Assembly (NCBI GenBank): GCA_910585015.1 | Contig: CAJUCT010000053.1 | Span: 7,811-19,805, forward strand | DNA length: 11,995 nucleotides | Source: an uncultured Acetatifactor sp. | GTDB taxonomy: Bacteria; Bacillota; Clostridia; Lachnospirales; Lachnospiraceae | Reading direction: 5' to 3' | Part shown: in pieces, positions 1-6,485 of the stretch | How positions within the stretch are numbered: the stretch's first letter is position 1 | Layout of the letters: each line of letters begins with the position of its first letter | Translations under genes and position numbers: made by a program | The notes under the pieces: model-generated | Told to the model about the DNA's origin: nothing | The model's database searches: none | Seen by the model: only the letters and a program-made list of their open reading frames with translations

Positions 1-31
1 GCAAAGCCAGCGATATTCACGAAGAGGAAAG

Positions 32-52
32 TTTGGAAGTAAAACTTCCAAA
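32..52. repeat. Perfect short inverted repeat
   Basis: TTTGGAAGT at 32-40 and ACTTCCAAA at 44-52 are exact reverse complements separated by AAA. The arms are too AT-rich and lack a following T run, so this is not a standard terminator. It could be an operator-like dyad or chance structure at the end of an upstream gene. Confidence 0.35.
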
Positions 53-167
53 TACTGATTGGCGCAATAACATGGGCACGGCCCGTGTCATGCAGGGACA
101 AGGTAAGTTTTCAGATTATTCCAAGGGGCGCTTTAGGTGGGTATCGGCACTTTCTGCGGATATAGGA

Positions 168-196
168 TTGATTTCTGGCCGGCACTGGGCTATACT
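168..196 (+). promoter_or_regulatory. Sigma-A-type promoter for purB
   Basis: TTGATT (168-173) and TATACT (191-196) are separated by exactly 17 bases. Transcription would start near 203, giving a leader of about 60 bases before the purB ATG at 263. The leader holds a small hairpin, GCAGG / CCTGC with a GAAA loop (219-232). I see no purine riboswitch core or U-tract terminator between promoter and start codon. Confidence 0.6.
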
Positions 197-262
197 ATTA
201 AATGGTTAGGATATAACAGCAGGGAAACCTGCGGGACTTTAGGAACGATAAGGAGAGAAAGC

Positions 263-1714
263 ATGAATACAGATGTATACCAGAGTCCGTTATCGGAGCG
301 TTATGCCAGTAAGGAGATGCAGTATATTTTTTCTCAGGATATGAAATTCCGCACCTGGAGGAGACTTTGGATTGCTCTGGCGGAGACAGAGAAGGAACTG
401 GGGTTGTCTCAGAACGGAAAACCGGTTATCACCCAGGAGCAGATTGATGAGTTGAAGGCTCATGCGGAGGATATCAATTATGAGGTGGCCAGGGCCAGGG
501 AGAAGGAAGTGCGTCATGACGTGATGAGCCATGTGTACGCCTATGGGCAGCAGTGTCCCAAGGCGGCGGGGATTATCCACCTGGGAGCGACTTCCTGCTA
601 TGTGGGAGATAATACGGATATCATCGTTATGACGGAGGCTCTTAAGCTGGTGAAGAAGAAGCTGGTGAATGTGATGAAGGAACTGGCGGACTTTGCGGAG
701 CAGTATAAGGAGCAGCCTACTCTGGCATTCACGCATTTCCAGCCGGCGCAGCCTACCACCGTGGGCAAGCGCGCCACTCTGTGGCTGCAGGAGTTCTGTC
801 TGGATCTGGAGGATCTGGAGCATGTGCTTTCCACTATGAAGCTGTTGGGATCCAAGGGCACCACAGGCACCCAGGCATCCTTTTTGGAGCTTTTCGACGG
901 GGATCAGGAAACCATTGACAAGATCGACCCTATGATTGCCGCCAAGATGGGATTTGCGGAGTGCTACCCGGTTTCGGGACAGACTTATTCCCGCAAGGTG
1001 GATACCCGTGTGGCCAATGTGCTGGCGGGCATTGCGGCCAGCGCTCACAAGATGAGCAATGACATCCGGCTGCTTCAGCACTTGAAAGAGGTGGAGGAGC
1101 CCTTTGAAAAGAGTCAGATCGGATCTTCCGCTATGGCTTATAAGCGCAATCCCATGAGGAGCGAGCGCATAGCGTCCCTGTCCCGATATGTGATGATTGA
1201 CGCGCTGAACCCGGCCATCACTTCCGCCACCCAGTGGTTTGAGAGGACGCTGGACGACTCGGCTAACAAGAGATTGTCCATTCCCGAGGGGTTCCTGGCC
1301 GTTGACGGCATTCTGGATCTGTGTCTGAATGTGGTGGACGGGCTGGTGGTGTATCCCAAGGTCATCGAGAAGAGACTGCGCAGCGAACTGCCCTTCATGG
1401 CCACTGAAAATATCATGATGGATGCGGTGAAGAACGGCGGCAACCGCCAGGAACTGCATGAGCGCATCCGGGAGTTATCCATGGAGGCGGGCCGCAATGT
1501 GAAGGTGGAGGGCCGGGAGAATAATCTGTTGGAGTTGATCGCCTCCGATCCTGCCTTTAACATGAGTTTGGAGGACTTGCAAAAGACCATGGATCCGGCC
1601 AAGTATGTGGGACGCTCCAAGGAACAGGTGGAGGCGTTTCTGGAGAAAGTGGTGAGCCCGATACTGGAGGCCAACAAGGAATTGCTGGGTGTGAAAGCGG
1701 TTATCAACGTATAA
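263..1714 (+). CDS. purB: Adenylosuccinate lyase, long (animal-like) form
   Basis: This cytoplasmic enzyme cleaves fumarate from SAICAR in de novo IMP synthesis and from adenylosuccinate in AMP synthesis. The ATG at 263 is chosen because AAGGAGAG lies just upstream; an upstream in-frame ATG at 137 would read through the promoter. The product is 483 residues, longer than the roughly 430-residue Bacillus form and close to animal ADSL. The fumarase/ASL superfamily signature GSSAMAYKRNP lies at about residues 287-297, with the catalytic serine in the SSAM loop. The FTHFQPAQ segment carries His158, the likely general acid. The HLGATSCYVGDNTD, TLDDSAN and ELPFMATENI segments read as in animal ADSL from memory. 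Nothing is truncated. It heads a purB/purF-like/purA cluster. Function is very likely. Confidence 0.96.
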   Translation: MNTDVYQSPLSERYASKEMQYIFSQDMKFRTWRRLWIALAETEKELGLSQNGKPVITQEQIDELKAHAEDINYEVARAREKEVRHDVMSHVYAYGQQCPKAAGIIHLGATSCYVGDNTDIIVMTEALKLVKKKLVNVMKELADFAEQYKEQPTLAFTHFQPAQPTTVGKRATLWLQEFCLDLEDLEHVLSTMKLLGSKGTTGTQASFLELFDGDQETIDKIDPMIAAKMGFAECYPVSGQTYSRKVDTRVANVLAGIAASAHKMSNDIRLLQHLKEVEEPFEKSQIGSSAMAYKRNPMRSERIASLSRYVMIDALNPAITSATQWFERTLDDSANKRLSIPEGFLAVDGILDLCLNVVDGLVVYPKVIEKRLRSELPFMATENIMMDAVKNGGNRQELHERIRELSMEAGRNVKVEGRENNLLELIASDPAFNMSLEDLQKTMDPAKYVGRSKEQVEAFLEKVVSPILEANKELLGVKAVINV

Positions 1715-1719
1715 AAACA

Positions 1720-1810
1720 GCATGATCCCGTACAGCACACTGATCCATATAGGGACGCCGAAAGCGGCCATATATGGATCAACAGGTACGTGTGGTGTAT
1801 GGGAATATGC
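1720..1810. repeat. Long imperfect hairpin in the purB/purF-like gap
   Basis: Bases 1720-1740 pair with 1790-1810 at 19 of 21 positions (mismatches at 1725/1805 and 1735/1795; two G-U pairs). Bases 1741-1751 pair perfectly with 1771-1781, and 1757-1760 with 1765-1768 around an AAAG loop. The only large interruption is an 8-base bulge at 1782-1789. The element starts 5 bases after the purB stop and ends before the next ribosome binding site at 1823. No U-tract follows, so it is not a typical terminator. It may be a MITE-like insertion, an RNA-processing site or a structured regulatory RNA. Its right edge matches a repeat elsewhere in the window. Confidence 0.65.
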
Positions 1811-1835
1811 GGAACTAAAATTAGGAGAATGGATT

Positions 1836-3254
1836 ATGGGTGGTTTTTTTGGAGTAGCAGCCAAAGAGGATTGCGTATTTGATTTGTTTTTCGGGACAGA
1901 CTACCATTCCCATCTGGGAACCAGACGTGCCGGTATGGCGGTATATGAAAGGCAGAAGGGGTTTGACAGGGCCATCCACAATATCGAGAATGCGCCCTTT
2001 AGAACCAAGTTTGACAAGGATGTAAACGAGATGCGTGGAAATCTGGGGATAGGCTGTATCTCCGACTATGAGCCCCAGCCTCTGCTGGTGCGTTCTCACC
2101 ATGGAACCTACGCCATCGCCACGGTGGGCAAGATAAACAATATGGACGCCATCGTAAAAGATCTGTTTGCGGAAGGGCATTCTCATTTTCTGGAGATGAG
2201 CGGCGGCGACATCAACGCCACGGAACTGGTGGCTGCCATCATCAACCAGAGGGACAACCTCATCGAGGGATTGCAGTATGTACAGGAGTTGGTGGAGGGT
2301 TCCATGACCACTCTGCTGCTCACGCCCAAGGGCATCTATGCGGCCAGGGACAAGATGGGCAGAACACCCGTAGCAGTGGGACATAAGGAGGGGGCGTACT
2401 GCGTTTCCTTTGAAAGCTTCGCCTACTTGAATCTGGGTTATCATGGGGAGAAGGAGTTAGGCCCGGGGGAGATTGTTATTGTGACCCCAGAGGGAGTCCG
2501 TACTTTGGCGGCTCCCGGGAAGGATATGAAGATCTGCACTTTTCTGTGGATCTATTATGGGTATCCTTCTTCTTCCTACGAGGGCATCAGTGTGGAGCAG
2601 ATGCGGTATAACTGCGGCGCCAAACTGGCGGAGCGGGACAATGTACAGCCGGATATCGTGGCGGGCATACCGGATTCCGGGACGGCCCACGCCATCGGTT
2701 ACTCCAACAAGAGCGGCATTCCCTTTTCCAGGCCCTTTATCAAGTACACCCCCACCTGGCCCCGGTCCTTCATGCCTACGATCCAGACCCAGAGGAACCT
2801 GATTGCCAAGATGAAGCTGATCCCGGTGCATGATTTGATTCAGGATAAGAGCCTGCTTCTGATTGACGATTCCATTGTGCGGGGCACACAGCTGCGAGAA
2901 ACCACAGAGTTTTTGTATCAAAGCGGCGCAAGGGAAGTGCATATCCGTCCGGCCTGCCCACCCCTGCTTTTTGGGTGTAAGTACCTGAATTTCTCCAGGT
3001 CTTCATCGGAGATGGATCTGATCACCAGACGGATCCTGAAGGAGATGGAGCAGGAGGGGCGGCGCATCGATCTGAAGGATTATGTGGACCCTGAGAGCGA
3101 GGGATACCAGGAGATGGTGGGCCGCATCGGAAAGCAGCTGAATTTTACCAGTCTGCGGTACCACAGGCTGGATGATATGATTGAGTCTGTGGGTATACCG
3201 AAGGATAAGTTGTGTACTTATTGCTGGGATGGGCAGGAGCAATGCTCCGATTGA
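1836..3254 (+). CDS. PurF-family phosphoribosyltransferase lacking the glutaminase cysteine
   Basis: The relatives are glutamine amidophosphoribosyltransferases, which make phosphoribosylamine from PRPP and glutamine in the first step of purine synthesis. I choose the ATG at 1836: AGGAG lies 8 bases upstream, and the 472-residue product then begins MGGFFGV in register with the usual MCGVFGI start. The N-terminal Ntn-hydrolase half is recognisable (HSHLGTRRAG), but the catalytic cysteine after Met is Gly, and the usual HNGNL oxyanion segment reads GKINN. The C-terminal half is well kept: PDSG at 279-282, SRPFIKYTPTWPRSF, and the PRPP loop DDSIVRGT at 344-351. Cys234, Cys381, Cys460 and Cys463 sit where Bacillus PurF has its 4Fe-4S ligands. 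It may use ammonia, a partner glutaminase, or have another PRPP-related role. Lachnospiraceae commonly annotate this type as amidophosphoribosyltransferase. Family is certain, activity is not. Confidence 0.85.
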   Translation: MGGFFGVAAKEDCVFDLFFGTDYHSHLGTRRAGMAVYERQKGFDRAIHNIENAPFRTKFDKDVNEMRGNLGIGCISDYEPQPLLVRSHHGTYAIATVGKINNMDAIVKDLFAEGHSHFLEMSGGDINATELVAAIINQRDNLIEGLQYVQELVEGSMTTLLLTPKGIYAARDKMGRTPVAVGHKEGAYCVSFESFAYLNLGYHGEKELGPGEIVIVTPEGVRTLAAPGKDMKICTFLWIYYGYPSSSYEGISVEQMRYNCGAKLAERDNVQPDIVAGIPDSGTAHAIGYSNKSGIPFSRPFIKYTPTWPRSFMPTIQTQRNLIAKMKLIPVHDLIQDKSLLLIDDSIVRGTQLRETTEFLYQSGAREVHIRPACPPLLFGCKYLNFSRSSSEMDLITRRILKEMEQEGRRIDLKDYVDPESEGYQEMVGRIGKQLNFTSLRYHRLDDMIESVGIPKDKLCTYCWDGQEQCSD

Positions 3255-3313
3255 GCATATAACAGGCGCCAAGCGGGAGAATAGTCTCGCCAGGGGGGGG
3301 TGGCGGCCCCGCG

Positions 3314-3341
3314 CTGACACAACTTGATATAAGTATATATT
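3314..3341 (+). promoter_or_regulatory. Upstream candidate promoter for purA
   Basis: CTGACA (3314-3319) and TATATT (3336-3341) are separated by 16 bases in a sharply AT-rich segment after the GC-rich end of the preceding gap. Each box differs from consensus at one position. It would be the distal member of a tandem pair before purA. The surrounding DNA is so AT-rich that the -10 box could be chance. Confidence 0.35.
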
Positions 3342-3365
3342 ATAGGACACATAAAAAATATTGAT

Positions 3366-3394
3366 TTTACTTATGATATATAATATGTTATACT
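3366..3394 (+). promoter_or_regulatory. Proximal candidate promoter for purA
   Basis: TTTACT (3366-3371) and TATACT (3389-3394) are 17 bases apart, which puts the start near 3401 and leaves a leader of about 80 bases before purA. An alternative pairing is TTGATT (3361-3366) with TATGTT (3384-3389), also at 17 bases. The -10 box overlaps the left arm of an inverted repeat at 3393-3412. Confidence 0.45.
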
Positions 3395-3412
3395 TACCAT
3401 GGTCAAGGTAAG
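3393..3412. promoter_or_regulatory. Operator-like dyad at the purA start site
   Basis: CTTACC (3393-3398) and GGTAAG (3407-3412) are exact reverse complements around ATGGTCAA. The dyad overlaps the proximal -10 box and the predicted start point, where a repressor would block RNA polymerase. It does not match the Bacillus PurBox. The regulator is unknown. Confidence 0.3.
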
Positions 3413-3413
3413 A

Positions 3414-3440
3414 GGGGGAGCGCTTTGGCACTCCCTTTTA
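3414..3440 (+). terminator. Terminator- or attenuator-like hairpin in the purA leader
   Basis: GGGAG (3416-3420) pairs with CTCCC (3431-3435). Inside, after one C-A mismatch, 3422-3423 pairs with 3428-3429 around a TTTG loop, and TTTTA follows at 3436-3440. The shape is that of a weak intrinsic terminator read on the + strand. It lies downstream of the candidate purA promoters and 42 bases before the start codon. It could attenuate purA, or end transcripts coming from the purF-like gene. Confidence 0.45.
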
Positions 3441-3482
3441 TAATGTGAAATATTGCTGAATGAGAGCAAGGAGGACAAAAAC

Positions 3483-4778
3483 ATGGTTAAAGCAGTTGTA
3501 GGCGCTAACTGGGGGGACGAGGGCAAGGGTAAGATCACGGACATGATGGCGGAGAAAGCGGATATAATTGTGCGCTTTCAGGGAGGAGCCAACGCGGGAC
3601 ATACCATTGTGAATAATTATGGGAAATTCGCTCTGCACACGCTGCCTTCCGGCGTGTTTTACGGACATACCACCAATATTATCGGCAATGGCGTGGCACT
3701 GAATATTCCGGTGCTTTTTAATGAGATCAAGTCCATTGTGGACAGGAATGTGCCCATGCCGAAATTATTGGTTTCGGACAGGGCGCAGATTGTGATGCCC
3801 TATCATATTCTGTTTGATCAGTATGAGGAGGAGCGCCTGGGAGGCAAGTCCTTCGGCTCCACCAAATCCGGAATTGCTCCTTTTTATTCGGATAAATTTG
3901 CCAAGATTGGTTTTCAGGTCAGCGAACTTTTTGATGAGGATCTGCTGAAGGAGAAGGTGCAGAGGATCTGCGAGCTGAAGAATGTGCTGCTGGAGCATCT
4001 GTACCATAAGCCGGGCATAGACCCGGCAGAACTGCTCAAGACATTGAACGGCTACAGGGAGATGGTGGCTCCTTATGTGTGCGATGTGTCCGCTTTCCTG
4101 GACAGGGCGCTTAAGGAGGGCAGGACGGTGCTCCTGGAGGGGCAGCTGGGAACGCTGAAGGATCCCGATCACGGTATTTACCCCATGGTGACATCCTCCT
4201 CCACGCTGGCAGCTTACGGGGCTATCGGCGCAGGTTTGCCGCCCTATGAGATCAAGGAGATTGTCACCGTGTGCAAGGCTTACTCCTCGGCGGTGGGGGC
4301 GGGAGCCTTCGTGTCCGAGATTTTTGGGGATGAGGCCAATGAACTGCGCACCCGCGGCGGTGACGGCGGTGAGTTCGGCGCTACCACGGGCAGGCCCAGG
4401 AGGATGGGGTGGTTTGACTGTGTGGCCTCCAAGTACGGCTGCCGCATGCAGGGCGCTACGGATGTGGCCTTTACTGTGTTGGATGTGCTGGGGTATCTGG
4501 ATGAGATTCCTGTATGCGTAGGCTATGAGATTGACGGCGAAGTGACCACGGATTTTCCTGTGACGGCCCGGCTGGAGAAGGCAAGGCCTGTGCTGGAGAA
4601 GCTGCCCGGCTGGAAGTGTGATATCCGTGGAATAAAAGATTATGCCGATCTGCCGGAGAACTGCCGCAGATATGTGGAGTTTATTGAGGAGAAGATTGGG
4701 TATCCCATCACCATGGTCAGCAACGGCCCCGGCAGGGAGGACATTATCTACCGTGACAGTCCGCTGAAGAAGGTTTAA
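3483..4778 (+). CDS. purA: Adenylosuccinate synthetase
   Basis: The enzyme joins IMP and aspartate using GTP to give adenylosuccinate, the first committed step to AMP; the purB product upstream completes the reaction. The ATG at 3483 has AAGGAGG 8 bases before it and gives 431 residues, the normal bacterial length. The N-terminus shows the GTP/IMP-binding loop GANWGDEGKGK with catalytic Asp12, then GGANAGHT with His40, matching the E. coli Asp13/His41 pair. Further conserved blocks are the FGSTKSGIAPFYSDK, EGQLGTLKDPDHGIYPMVTS (about residues 220-239), TRGGDGGEFGATTGRPRRMGW and GPGREDII segments. The gene is intact. Expression is probably driven from its own leader rather than only by read-through from purB. 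Confidence 0.97.
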   Translation: MVKAVVGANWGDEGKGKITDMMAEKADIIVRFQGGANAGHTIVNNYGKFALHTLPSGVFYGHTTNIIGNGVALNIPVLFNEIKSIVDRNVPMPKLLVSDRAQIVMPYHILFDQYEEERLGGKSFGSTKSGIAPFYSDKFAKIGFQVSELFDEDLLKEKVQRICELKNVLLEHLYHKPGIDPAELLKTLNGYREMVAPYVCDVSAFLDRALKEGRTVLLEGQLGTLKDPDHGIYPMVTSSSTLAAYGAIGAGLPPYEIKEIVTVCKAYSSAVGAGAFVSEIFGDEANELRTRGGDGGEFGATTGRPRRMGWFDCVASKYGCRMQGATDVAFTVLDVLGYLDEIPVCVGYEIDGEVTTDFPVTARLEKARPVLEKLPGWKCDIRGIKDYADLPENCRRYVEFIEEKIGYPITMVSNGPGREDIIYRDSPLKKV

Positions 4779-4782
4779 CTCG

Positions 4783-4833
4783 GAAGGGAATATGCGGAAC
4801 TCTAAGAACAGAAGGGAATATGCGGAACTCTAA
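4783..4833 (+). repeat. Two tandem 23-base repeats between purA and lysR
   Basis: Bases 4783-4805 and 4811-4833 are identical, with a 28-base period. Each contains GGGAATATGCGGAACT followed by CTAA. The same 16 bases occur at 1801-1816, just before the purF-like gene. The second copy abuts the lysR ribosome binding site. The unit could be a binding site, a dispersed repeat or a duplicated leader segment. Confidence 0.75.
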
Positions 4834-4845
4834 TGGAGAGCGATT

Positions 4846-5742
4846 GTGGTCAGTAATCTGGAATATTACAAGGTTTTCTATCATGTGGCACGCCTGGGCA
4901 GCCTGACTACGGCAGCCCAGGCGCTGTCCATTTCCCAGCCGGCGGTGAGTCAGTCTGTACGGCAGCTGGAACAGCAGCTGGGCGTCTCTCTGTTTTATCG
5001 GGTGGCAAAGGGTGTCCGCCTGACTAAGGAGGGGGAGACGCTGTTTGAGTATGTGGCCGGGGGCTATGAGCAGCTGGAGATGGGCGAGCAGAGACTGCGC
5101 CGGATGCGGGATTTGGAGGCTGGGGAGATACGCATCGGCGCCAGTGATATGACTCTGCAGTACTATTTGCTGCCCTATTTGGAACAATTCCATGAGGCGT
5201 ATCCGGAGATCAAGGTCATTGTCACCAACGCCCCCACTCCGGACACACTGGGACTTTTGGAGCAGGGGCGCATTGATTTTGGTGTGGTCAGTACGCCCTT
5301 TGAGCCGAGGGAGCGGGTCAGGGCCGTGCCGGTGCGGGATCTGGAGGATATTTTTGTGGCGGGGCGGCGTTTTATAGCCTGCAAAAACAGGATGCTTGAT
5401 CTACAGGAACTGAGGCAGCTGCCAATGATTTTTCTGGAAAAAAATACCAGCACCCGGCGCTTTATGGATGAATATCTGGAAGAAAGGGGCATTTGCGTCC
5501 TGCCGGAGTTTGAGTTGGCCACCAGCGATATGATCGTGCAGTTTGCGCTGCGCAGCCTGGGCGTGGGCTGCGTGGTGCGGGATTTCGCCCAGGGGGAAAT
5601 CGACTCAGGCAGACTGTTTGAACTGCGTTTTAACAAGATGATTCCCAAGCGGAGCATATGTATCGTCCATGACAGCAGAGCCGGTCTGTCCACGGCAGCC
5701 AGGGCGCTGTTCGAGATCATAGGGGTCGCGGGCGCTAATTAA
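4846..5742 (+). CDS. LysR-family transcriptional regulator
   Basis: The protein has 298 residues, the usual length for LysR regulators. Residues about 3-65 form the winged helix-turn-helix: FYHVARLGSLTTAAQALSIS, then QPAVSQSVRQLEQQLG, then LFYRVAKGVRLTKEGE. A linker helix follows, and residues about 90-293 form the two-lobed periplasmic-binding-like effector domain (GEIRIGASD, LLPYLEQFHEAYPEIKV). The start is GTG at 4846, supported by GGAG 7 bases upstream. The gene follows purA by 67 bases filled by a tandem repeat and no clear terminator, so read-through from purA is possible. The effector and target genes cannot be read from the sequence; local targets such as the purine genes or the following HAD gene are only a guess. 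Confidence 0.92.
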   Translation: MVSNLEYYKVFYHVARLGSLTTAAQALSISQPAVSQSVRQLEQQLGVSLFYRVAKGVRLTKEGETLFEYVAGGYEQLEMGEQRLRRMRDLEAGEIRIGASDMTLQYYLLPYLEQFHEAYPEIKVIVTNAPTPDTLGLLEQGRIDFGVVSTPFEPRERVRAVPVRDLEDIFVAGRRFIACKNRMLDLQELRQLPMIFLEKNTSTRRFMDEYLEERGICVLPEFELATSDMIVQFALRSLGVGCVVRDFAQGEIDSGRLFELRFNKMIPKRSICIVHDSRAGLSTAARALFEIIGVAGAN

Positions 5743-5746
5743 GAGG

Positions 5747-5773
5747 AACGTCCCACCCAGGCGGTGGGATGTT
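5747..5773 (+). terminator. Stable stem-loop after lysR, without U-tract
   Basis: AACGTCCCACC (5747-5757) pairs with GGTGGGATGTT (5763-5773) through 11 base pairs, one G-U, around CAGGC. It begins 4 bases after the lysR stop. No T run follows, so full intrinsic termination is doubtful; it may protect the 3' end or mark a weak stop before the HAD gene. Confidence 0.4.
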
Positions 5774-5801
5774 GATCACCAGGAATAGGAAAGGGATAAA
5801 G

Positions 5802-6407
5802 ATGATTAAGAATATTATATTTGATATAGGCAATGTGTTGGCGGCATGGCGTTGGCGGGAGTTTTATGAGAGTTTCCAATATAGTCCCGATGTGACGGAG
5901 CGTCTGGCCAGGGCCACGGTACTCAGCCCTCTGTGGGAAGAATTTGACAGGGGGGCGATGGACGAGGAAGCGCTGCTGGATAAGTTCATTGAAAATGATC
6001 CCGGTCTGGAGAAGGAGATCCGGAGGGTGAGAGAGAATATTCACGATATGCTGGGGCGTTATGACTATGCCATACCCTGGCTTCAGGATCTAAAGGGGAA
6101 GGGATACAAGGTATATTATCTGTCCAATTTTTCAAGGAAGGCGCATCAGGAATGTGCACATGTGCTGGATTTCCTGCCGCTGATGGATGGCGGCATTCTC
6201 TCCTATCAGGAGAAATTGATCAAGCCGGACCCGGCGATATATCAGTTGCTGCTGCGCCGCTATGGGCTGAAGGCAGAGGAGTGCGTTTTTTTGGATGACA
6301 CGAAGAAAAATGTGGAGGAAGCTGTCCGGCAGGGGATGGCGGGGATCGTATTTTACAGCAGGGAACTGGCGGTGGAGAAACTGCGCGGGTTGGGGGTGGA
6401 GGCATAG
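5802..6407 (+). CDS. HAD-superfamily phosphatase, YihX-like
   Basis: The product is 201 residues. I choose the ATG at 5802 because AGGAAAGGG ends 6 bases upstream and the protein then starts MIKNIIFDIGNVL, the normal register; an upstream in-frame ATG at 5769 lies inside the preceding stem-loop. HAD motifs appear in order: motif I FDIGNVL with nucleophile Asp8, a helical cap region, motif II YYLSNFS with Ser108, motif III Lys141 in KPDPAIY, and motif IV FLDDTKKN with Asp165/Asp166. The residue two after Asp8 is Gly10 rather than the usual Asp, as in the FDLGNV start of E. coli YihX, a reported glucose-1-phosphate phosphatase. It is probably a small cytosolic phosphatase for sugar phosphates or similar metabolites; the substrate is unknown. 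Confidence 0.88.
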   Translation: MIKNIIFDIGNVLAAWRWREFYESFQYSPDVTERLARATVLSPLWEEFDRGAMDEEALLDKFIENDPGLEKEIRRVRENIHDMLGRYDYAIPWLQDLKGKGYKVYYLSNFSRKAHQECAHVLDFLPLMDGGILSYQEKLIKPDPAIYQLLLRRYGLKAEECVFLDDTKKNVEEAVRQGMAGIVFYSRELAVEKLRGLGVEA

Positions 6408-6423
6408 CCGCGGGATAAAATGC

Positions 6424-6452
6424 TTGTGTTTTTGCCGGATTGCCAGTATAAT
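6424..6452 (+). promoter_or_regulatory. Promoter for the MATE gene
   Basis: A perfect TATAAT (6447-6452) sits 17 bases after TTGTGT (6424-6429). Transcription would start near 6459, giving a short leader with AAAGGTGAT (6472-6480) as ribosome binding site before the ATG at 6486. The -35 box matches only in TTG, so an activator may help. Confidence 0.5.
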
Positions 6453-6485
6453 AGGAATATTATGATTTAGAAAAGGTGATAACGT

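Larger units (their letters stand above)
3..209 (+). other. Open reading stretch at left edge, possible tail of an upstream gene
   Basis: One frame is open from base 3 to a TAG at 207-209, 68 codons, with no start inside the window. I do not recognise the product. It would be the C-terminal end of a gene lying to the left. Against this, its last codons run through the good purB promoter at 168-196, and a perfect 9-base inverted repeat (TTTGGAAGT / ACTTCCAAA) lies at 32-52. The stretch may therefore be non-coding leader or an eroded gene end. No other gene is visible in bases 1-262. Confidence 0.2.

Noticed and set aside
137..262. Longer N-terminus for PurB starting at 137
   Set aside because: It would run through the promoter at 168-196, and the family N-terminus begins at the well-spaced ATG at 263.
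290..1459. Long - strand open frame opposite purB
   Set aside because: It is antisense to a clearly coding, family-matched gene, with Leu/His/Gln-rich shadow composition and no family resemblance.
1804..1818. Resemblance of the repeated ATATGCGGAACT motif to the Bacillus PurBox
   Set aside because: The PurBox core is CCGAAC in an AT-rich frame; here the core reads GCGGAAC, and the copies abut ribosome binding sites rather than promoters. It is not a match I can support.
1722..1835. Longer N-terminus for the PurF-like protein starting at 1722
   Set aside because: It would be translated from the hairpin sequence, has no family resemblance and no ribosome binding site, whereas AGGAG stands before the ATG at 1836.
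3277..3320. GC-rich segment with G run as terminator after the PurF-like gene
   Set aside because: GCGGGA/TCTCGC and GGGG/CCCC pairings exist, but no T run follows on the + strand, so I do not call a terminator here.
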